Source: Brachionus plicatilis
Taxonomy: Eukaryota; Rotifera; Eurotatoria; Ploima; Brachionidae
Direction: 5' to 3'
Length of the DNA: 64,000 bases
Assembly: GCA_010279815.1 (NCBI GenBank)
Contig: QEOQ01000303.1
Span: 99,140-163,139, forward strand
The position numbers and the translations under genes are program-made. The notes below the pieces were generated by a model. It was given only the letters and a program-made list of their open reading frames with translations, made no database searches and was not told the origin of the DNA. Below are positions 55,933-64,000 of this stretch, in pieces. Within the stretch, counting starts at the first letter, position 1; each line of letters starts with the position of its first letter.

Positions 55933-58900
55933 TCATTGGTTTTTAACATAAAGAGAAGCGGCAAAAACAATATCTCTTCTAATCAAAACTGAACATTGCT
56001 CTATTTTGGACTCTAACACAGTATCACCAATAATTTTAGCTGCATTCTTTAAATTGTTACACAATTCATCCAAACGCTGAATTGTCTTCACAATTATTCC
56101 TTCTTGTGTATCTGTTAATGTTTTAATTTTGCTGAATGAAACACCTCTACTCCACTCATAAACAACAGGAACTAAACCAAAATTTAACTGTTCCACATAG
56201 TCATCTTCATTACCTACTTGAAGTTGACATTCTGCTTGAACTTTATTTAACTGAACAGCAATTTCGTACATTTTATCTCTTCCTTGATCTAAAGCAGCGT
56301 TGTTAAAGCTGGTTTTTAAGTAATTCTCATCGTCTTGGGAAGATTTTTGTTGATAGACAATGGCTGATAAAAGAGAAACAATTTCGCATGGTTGCATTTG
56401 AGAGAACACATTTTCGATGATCAATTCAGTGATCAAAAGTTCAGCCATACTGATTTCTAAAGCAACTTTGCCTTTTAAAAGCACAAAATTTCTTTCATCA
56501 ATTAAACGAAGTTTTTTTAAGACTTCAATTCGGTATCTATATTCTGAGACCAAAAGCAAACTATTTCCACTTATAACATCAACCACATAATTTATGCGAT
56601 CTTGAATTGAGTTTTCTACCAAAATTTGATCAAACTTAAATTTAAATATATGATATATTTTTTTTTAAATATTAAATATTTAAAAAAAAATGGAGATTTT
56701 AATTTTATAAATTTTATTTTTTACATGTTCAGAAAATTTTGGACAGTCCAAACAATTGAAATTGTTCAAATTATTGACCGTTCTTTTGTAGTTGTCAAAA
56801 ACTTCTACAAATTGAATATCTTGGATTTTCAAGTCTTTGGTAAAGTCAATTATCAAATTGGTTGAAAGCAACGAATCGTTTTCGCTCTTAAGACACGTTG
56901 CTGTATATGATTCAGTGAAGCGGAAAAGCTCTGAAGCCAAATTAACAAAGGATGTACTCTTTGATAATTCCTTGTTGAGTTCTCTTAAAAAATCAATTCA
57001 TATTTACAAAAATTTTCTTTTTTTTTTATTAATTGATGAAATTGTTTTAAACTTTATTTATATTTTTTTTTATTTTCTTTTTCCTAATATTTGTTAAATT
57101 TCCTTTTAATATTAATATTAAAATTATATAAAAATCTCCTAATTTTTTATTTATCCAAGATAAAAGACGTCATTTGATTCTAAGAAATTTGAGTTGACTC
57201 AAATAGTTTTTTTCTAATTTTTTTACCTAATAACTGAAAGAACAAAAAGAAAAAAAATAATAAAAAAGAATAAAGATATTTAAATTAAAATTTTGACAAA
57301 ATTTATTTCGAGAATTTACGCTGTTTTAGGCATGTATTTTAAGAATTTTTTAGCATTTATACAAAACAACGTTTTTACTCCTCTTCTTATCTATTTTTCT
57401 TCTATCGCGGAAAGTTAAACAACTTATAAATAAACAGAAATTTTATTTCATAATTTTTTTCTTTTGAATGACTTTAAAATTTAAAATTAATATTTTTAAA
57501 GAGAATAGTTAAAATTCCATTTCGCCATTTTTTTAAAATTAAATTCTTATAATTTGCTTTAATTATCTGATATTTTTCATTTTTTCAAGGTCTTTGTTAA
57601 TTTATTGTGTTTAAAGTTTATTTAAATTTATTTGTTAAAAATAATAGTTTTTTTAAATTATTGGTTTTTATTGTCATTTAATAAATTCCTAGATTTAACA
57701 GTTCTTTAAACAAAAAAGTTACATGAATAATTTTTAATCAATTAAAATTGTTTTAAATAACCAGAAACCTATGCAGCAGAGTGAAAAAAATAATTGAAAT
57801 TTTTACTAACTATCAATTGTCATAATCAAAATCTTCTTTATAATTTATTTTAAAATGGTGCGTCTCGATTGTTTTTTTTCAAACAAAATTTAATATATTT
57901 TCTTATATTGCTAAAAATTAGTACATCGTCGATGTATAATTTTCGAAAGAATGAAAAATAGATATTATCAAATTTTAAGCCAAGGGCTACCACAGAAGTA
58001 TTATTTCTGACATACAGATTAGTAATCAAATGGAATAAATTTTCAAAATCAATTGAATAAATGCGTCGTCAATAAGTTTTATAATATTGTGATAGAATAG
58101 TGTTTGAAAATATTTTTTTTTAAATTGCCTTCAAGGCTTCATTTTTTAAAAAAATAATAATAATAAAACTATTTGAATTGACTATTGAAGCGACTAAATA
58201 GTTGTACCTCAATTCCTAAGGCATGTTTGAATTTAGGAATGTAATGTCAGTAATGGTATGTATTATTATTTATCTAGTGAAAAAGTCGGAATTATCGAAG
58301 CTGCTCAAAATGACCTTTGTAGTATTCAACCTTTTAAAAAATACATTTTTTGTTAGTGTCTGTTTTTGATGTTCACTCTTTTTTTATTAGCATTATTAAG
58401 ATTTGTTTTAAATTGACGAGAGTTTATATAGTTCAAAGAAAAAATTGCTAAAATTATAAGAATATTTAAGAAATTTCAATAATTTAATTCAAACGAGAAA
58501 ATATATTTGGAAAGACTCATTGGCTTCGAAAATTTAATAAAAAATGAAATTTTTATGATTCTAATTTCAAAAATTAATTTTTATCAGAAACCCTTCTAAA
58601 TGAAGCATTTCTTTAAATGGCTTTAACTTATTTAATAAGTATGTGATGATTTAATTTTTAAATTTAAAAAAAAAAACATTGTAAAAAATCTTACTGTACA
58701 AATTTGATATTTCGTTGCATAAAGTTAAACTCATTAAACTGGTCTAAAAGACTGATAAATGAAAAATCAAAATTGAATTGGGAATTTTTGACGACTAATT
58801 TGGATGAAATTAATTGAATATCCGCATATTTAATTTTGATTAGTGTGGCATTTTTGATATTTTTAAAGGTTTCCAAAGATTTTAGAACAAGAGGAATTTG

Positions 58901-61900
58901 AATTTCATTAGTTTTGAAGCTCTTCAGTTTTTCTATCAAATGTTCATATTGCGGATTTGTTTTGTCGTAAAATGAAGTCATTTTATTAGTAATAGAGTCG
59001 TCCTCTTCCCATAAGTCATCATCTCCACTCTTTAAAACACCAACTTCATCAAGACTCAACGCCAATGCTGAATTTACATCTCGGCTAAACGCTTCCACTA
59101 GAATCACCGGAGCGAGCTTGTAAACAATTTTTTTCTCCGATTTGTGCATTGATCGCACAAAAACCACTCTACCTTGCACCAAAGTTTTAAATATCAGACC
59201 TTTTGCATGCAGTTTGTCAAAAAATTCCTTATGCGTCTGAGAATATTCAGCACAAAGCTGATAGTAGTGATTCATCTTGGCCTCGTTGCAGTACGCACAC
59301 GTTTCAATACTTGACTCATTGTGACATTTTTGTCTAAAGTATTCCAATTTTTCATTTAAATAAATGTTTGCTGCTTCATAAACTGCCGGATTTTCAGCCG
59401 TGTCTGTCATTTTGTGCTCAGAAAAGCTGCGCCTCATAAAGTCCTGAATTCGCATGTCTTTTTTTCTCAAAAGAGACAAAATCATTGAATAGGTTATTCT
59501 GAATTTTGATTCTAGCTGAGACGGTTTTCCTTTCATGATATCTTGAAGATCCTTGATATCAGGTATTTCATTTTTGCACAGGACTATAACTGTACCAGTG
59601 GCATCCAAACCACGTCTTCCGGCCCTCCCAGCCATTTGGATGTATTCACTAGCCTGTAAACCACGATACTTGGTTCCATCATGCTTGCGAATAGAATCGA
59701 ATATGACAGTTCTGGCCGGCATGTTGATGCCCATGGCAAACGTTTCAGTTGCAAAGAGTACCTTGATCAGACTAGTTTGAAACAAGAGCTCGATTATTTC
59801 CTTCATTATTGGCAAAATTCCACTGTGATGCACGCCTATACCTCTTGCCAATGACTCGGATAAATGTGTTATTTGAGGGATGTTTCTGTCCTCTTCACTT
59901 AGGGCTGAAAGAGAATTTTTGATGAACAAATGAATTTTGCTCTTTTCAGCTGCGGTGTTCAAGTCCAAGTTGGACAAAAGGAATATATTATCGTCACAGC
60001 GTTTGCGTGAAAAAGTGAAAATAACAACAGGAAGCAGTTGTTTTTTGTTCAATGCATCAATTAAAGATAGCCAGATATTTTTTTCCTTTAAATTTGAAAA
60101 ATTTTTGTTTTTTTTTTTCGAAAATTTAATTTACCTGAGCAGTTGAAACATTTTGCTTTGTCCCTTTTGGACCGAATTTTCCCGCAGAAGACTTGGTTCT
60201 TTCGTTTTTTACGTCAACTGCCTTAAAATAACTTCTCAGTATTTAAATAAAAATATTTAAAAATCAATTTTTTCAGCTATTTTTACTTTTTGGATAGAAA
60301 ATTTTCACTCGAATCAATTAAAAGATAAAATTCGTTGCTTGTTTTTGAACTATTGCCCGTGTACAAATAATGTTCCAATGGCACTGGTCTTTTTTTGGTC
60401 GACATCACATAAATGTGTCTTTGTTTTATTTTTCTATCAAAAAGAAATATATTTTCAAGCAAATGTTGTAGATTTTTTCAAATCCTAAATCTTAAAAATG
60501 TCAAGCCAGACAAGTTAACTTAATTTTAGACTTAAGCTTTTTGAATCTAAATTGAACGAATCTAACAAAAAAAAAAATTTTTTATACCCGACCCATTCGG
60601 CAAATTCCATATGGTTGGGAATAGTTGCACTCAACATAACAATATTAATGTGATCCGGCAGCAAAATTAAAACTTCTTCCCAAACTACACCTCTCTTTTT
60701 TTAGAATTTATTAAATTTTTTAAAAAAAAAATCTTTAAAAGCCACATGAGCATCATTCATATAATGAACTTCGTCAAATATAACCCATTCGAGATCATGA
60801 AGTGTTTCTGATCTTCTGTAAAGCATAGAGCGCAGAATTTCCGTGGTCATGATCAAGCATGATGCCTCAGGTGCTATTTGAATATCGCCAGTAATCAAAC
60901 CAACATCGTCGAAAATCGCTTTGAATTCTCGAAATTTTTGGTTAGATAACGCTTTAATTGGTGATGTGTAAATAACTCTAACAAAAAATAAATTTTAAAC
61001 TTAAATTAATTAAATTTTGGGAAAAAAATACTTTGTTTTATGCTTGAAAGACAAGGCTATGGCATATTCAGCCACCACTGTTTTACCAGCTGAAGTATGC
61101 GCGGCAACAAAAACATTTTCTGAGTTTTCCATTAAATAAACAGCTTGTTTTTGAAAAATGTCAAGCTCAAACGGCCACTAAAAGAATGGAATCAGAATGG
61201 AAATAAATTAAAAAAAATATTAATGATCTACTTGATGTGCTAATTTAGGCTTGATTTCATCAAAACTCTTAGCTAGCTTAAGATCTGACATAATGGCGTA
61301 TTTTTTATTTTTCCGTTTTGAGATCAAATCTTCAACTAAGGGTGACGAAGATCCTGATGAGGCTCGACTTACTTCTTCTTTTTTAGTCCACATGTCTTGG
61401 CTTTCCAAGTTTTCAGTCAATATTTCCGATATGGTTATGTCATTATCACTTTGCAAAAAAGACTGGTTTACGTATGATTCATCTAGATACGATTGACTTG
61501 ATATGTCCAATAGAGACTCTTCTGTAATTGTTTGGTGAAAGAGAGCTTTACTCAAATCTACCATAGTTGAACTCTCTGGAAAAGTCTCTTTTGATTTAAG
61601 AGCTTCGGAAGTTTTCTGGGAAAAATCAATTCCATCACCAATCGAGGGTATTTGATAGAGCAAATCTTGTTTATTTTTTTAATTAAAATATTTTACTTAT
61701 ATGCTTCTTTTTTTTTACCTTTTAAATCAAGCTGATTTTCGTCAAATAAACATGGAATAGTGTCCTCTTTTTCTGTAAAATCTCTGAAATCCTTATAAAA
61801 AGAACAAAAAAATTTTTTTTTCCTTATTTATTTTTGCTCAGTAAACCTCATAGAAATCAAGTATTTGACCAGATGTTGGATCACGACGAACAATTAATTC

Positions 61901-62142
61901 GGATATAGGCTTACTGCTTTCAAATTCAAACAAGTTGTTCAAATTAATATTTTGTAATGGAATTTCTGATCTAAATATTTTTAAAATAGATGATGATGAA
62001 TTGAATCTTTTTTTGGTGACAATATTTACACTTTATTAAGTAACCGGTCTAGATTATAAATCTCAAGTGAGTCGAGATTTGTGATCCAAGACTTGACCGA
62101 CTCTTGCAAATTATCAACTCCGATCTGTCCACTGGTTGACAT
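55933..62142 (-). CDS. SKIC2: SKI2 RNA helicase (SKIV2L), cytoplasmic exosome cofactor
   Basis: The helicase of the Ski complex, which feeds mRNA to the cytoplasmic exosome. Twelve exons in phase: 62030-62142, 61847-61970, 61719-61791, 61232-61665, 61032-61177, 60746-60977, 60588-60694, 60287-60433, 60135-60231, 58695-60085, 56725-56983 and 55933-56634, giving 1274 residues (human 1246). Walker A AHTSAGKT at 274-281, [16 protein letters not shown] at 365-368, SATIPN, the second RecA domain with [16 protein letters not shown], and [10 protein letters not shown] at 641-650. Then the insertion/arch region and a C-terminal DSHCT domain ending [18 protein letters not shown] and [15 protein letters not shown] match SKI2 rather than MTR4. 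Exon 4 is non-conserved Ser/Glu-rich and was partly duplicated to 47.3 kb. Confidence 0.95.
56984..58694 (-). other. Large SKI2 intron, 1.7 kb
   Basis: Donor GTAAGA and acceptor TTTTTAAG. All other introns of the gene are 48-153 nt. The intron is AT-rich with no coding frame; flanking exons join in phase without missing family sequence, so no hidden exon is needed. Confidence 0.75.
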
Positions 62143-64000
62143 TTAATAATTTTTAAAATATTGTTTTTTTTAGTTTTTTTTTTCAATAAAATTTTGGATA
62201 ATTTAAGAATTTTTTATTTAATTTTTTTAAAAAATAGCATAATTAAGTTCATTTTAATGCAGTTCATGCTAATTAAGAAATAAAAATAATTTAACTTTAA
62301 TATTTAGGTTTTGTAATATTAGAATATTCTAATATTCGTTTATTAAAGGAAGTCTAATGTGTATGTAGTGAGCTTTAATTCAGTGATTAGCTCTTAATTA
62401 ATAATAAAAAGTTTTTTTAATATATTCAATCAATATATTATTTGGTTCTGATTGACCGGATTAAATAATTCCAGGACCGATAATCATAAAATGAAAAATT
62501 TTTGAATTCTAAAAATTTATTTTCATCACACTTCTGTAGTGGTGAGCAACCAAAAATACAAATCTTAATTTTCAATTAAACAAATATGAACTAAAAAATA
62601 AAGTTGAAAATGAGCTATAAATTTGATAGGATTCTGAAAAAAAAAATTTTAGTTTAAGTTTACTCAAAGGTGTATTATATTTCTTAAAAATTAGCTTTTT
62701 AATTTGTTTCGATATTTTTCCATTCTTTTTTAAAGAGAAAAAAATCAAGTTCAACATTTTCAGTCTCTGTTTATTCTTGTTCAAAAAATAATAATTTATT
62801 TTCATCCAATCGAATATACGTTCTGGAGCTCCATTAAAATAAAAAGTTATTTTTATTTTTTTTAAATTCAGCTTTTTATCATCAGATTTATTTTTCTATC
62901 ATTATTAGATCAAACAATATAAAAATTACCAAGGCTTCGTATTCATCAATTATTGTGTTACCTTATAAGTGAGGACTAAAAATTAAATAAAATATTAAAT
63001 TTTCGACTGTGCTGCTGAATAAGCTTGATACTGGAATACTCATTATTTCTAAATATTTACCTTCTCTTGCATCTAGAGCTAAAATTTAATTAAGCAAAAT
63101 CAAATACAAAAAAGCTTTTTTTGATAAGTTGATTTTTGATATTTTTCTTTTGCCAAAAAATCTAAAATTAACTGGTTGTAAACTTAGATTGCCAGAGCTT
63201 CTATGTTATAATAGGCTTCGATTTTAGTACCTAGTTAAACACTTCTTTTCGGTCAAAAGCTTTGTATGCATGGACAATATTTTTTGTTTGACATTAAAGT
63301 ACCAGAACCAAGTGTGCACGAGGTTTTTTAAACTAGACCAAATAAGCAAATTTATCTAAAGTATTTTCATTTCCGATCATCATATTTGTAAAGATTCACC
63401 TCTGAATTCACATGGTTTCCAAGTAAAAAAACAATAACAAACTAATTCTAGATTCTGCTAATGTAAAAAAAAACATATCATTTTTTTTTAATTATTTTTA
63501 TGCCAATAATAATTTTTTTGTTTATTTTTTTGGCAAATTGCTTCAATTCTATTGAAATTCAATTAAGTATGAACAAAATTGAGACAATTTGAAAAAATAA
63601 TAATGTACAAAAATTTAAATTGTATTTTTTCAAAAAAAGTACCAATATTAGATTTTATTTTAGAGTTTACTTTTATTAGTTTATCTATGTTAAAATAATA
63701 ATTTTTGTTTTACTCTTAGACGAATATTTTACTGGTCCCAGACGACAAATTTAGTTTTTGAATATTTTTATTTATTTTTTCAAATCTTAATTGAAATTCT
63801 TTTGCGAAAAAAAATTTTCTGAGTTTCCTAATTCTGGTTTACTTTTAATTTAAATGATAGGCTTTTGAATACCTATCAAAATTTCACTCTAAATTTTTGA
63901 AACTTGAAAAAGTATAAAAAATAACTTTAGGCTTCTGCGCACCTTCCTCTACTCTATTCGTAGGTAGTCTTACATGTTTAACTGAATCATATCTAAGAAA
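62143..64000. other. AT-rich sequence to the window end, nothing recognised
   Basis: Includes the upstream region of SKI2. A small inverted pair (ATTAGAATATTCTAATATTC) lies near 62320-62336. No coding frame was judged real. Confidence 0.45.

Noticed and set aside
1..64000. CRISPR arrays, operons, riboswitches or bacterial origin
   Set aside because: Spliced animal genes throughout; the regular repeats seen are short AT-rich tandem arrays or inverted mobile elements, not spacer arrays.

Overview
This is an AT-rich animal genomic window with compact spliced genes. Most introns are 44-62 nt and a few reach 0.2-1.7 kb. Conserved proteins could be assembled exon by exon by keeping GT...AG and reading phase. 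The gene set (Toll-type TIR receptor, neurophysin hormone precursor, nuclear receptors, TSC-complex subunit) shows a bilaterian invertebrate. The base composition, tiny introns and style of nuclear receptor would fit a monogonont rotifer such as Brachionus. That placement is inference from general knowledge and was not tested.

Layout. 1-3.1 kb: 3' part of NAD(P)HX dehydratase (NAXD), the mRNA export cofactor NXT/p15, and an unrecognised Ser/Asn-rich protein. 5.6-8.1 kb: WIPI3/WDR45B on minus. 9.5-11.3 kb: an intronless, strikingly GC-rich nuclear receptor, followed by a 238-base N gap. 13.7-14.8 kb: a foldback repeat and a decayed MULE transposase. 16.5-19.5 kb: TBC1D7 and ZDHHC6, head to head. 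19.5-25 kb: repeats, a second nuclear receptor made of the ligand-binding domain alone (22.9-23.8 kb), and a TA-flanked MITE. 25.5-27.7 kb: a gutted GC-rich Ty3/gypsy retrotransposon. 28.6-31.8 kb: long foldback repeats. 33.3-34.5 kb: a stomatin. 36.6-37.3 kb: an oxytocin/vasopressin-neurophysin precursor on minus. 42.3-44.2 kb: an intronless LRR-TIR receptor on minus. 45-54 kb: a rearranged block holding two near-identical copies of an orphan gene, an inverted copy of a SKI2 helicase exon, an hAT MITE with an 8-bp target duplication, and MULE remnants. 54.6 kb: an internally deleted pogo transposase. 55.9-62.1 kb: SKI2 helicase in 12 exons on minus. 62.1-64 kb: no gene seen.

Functional links are loose. 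WDR45B (autophagy, PI3P binding) and TBC1D7 (TSC/mTORC1) both belong to nutrient signalling, and NXT and SKI2 to mRNA export and decay, but nothing in the arrangement suggests co-regulation beyond the 332-bp TBC1D7/ZDHHC6 head-to-head spacing. The most notable items are the neurophysin precursor encoding CYITNCPWG with Trp at position 8; the pair of homologous nuclear receptors, one lacking a DNA-binding domain and with opposite base composition; the DHHC catalytic motif carried on a 15-nt microexon; and the 45-54 kb block built of local direct and inverted duplications.
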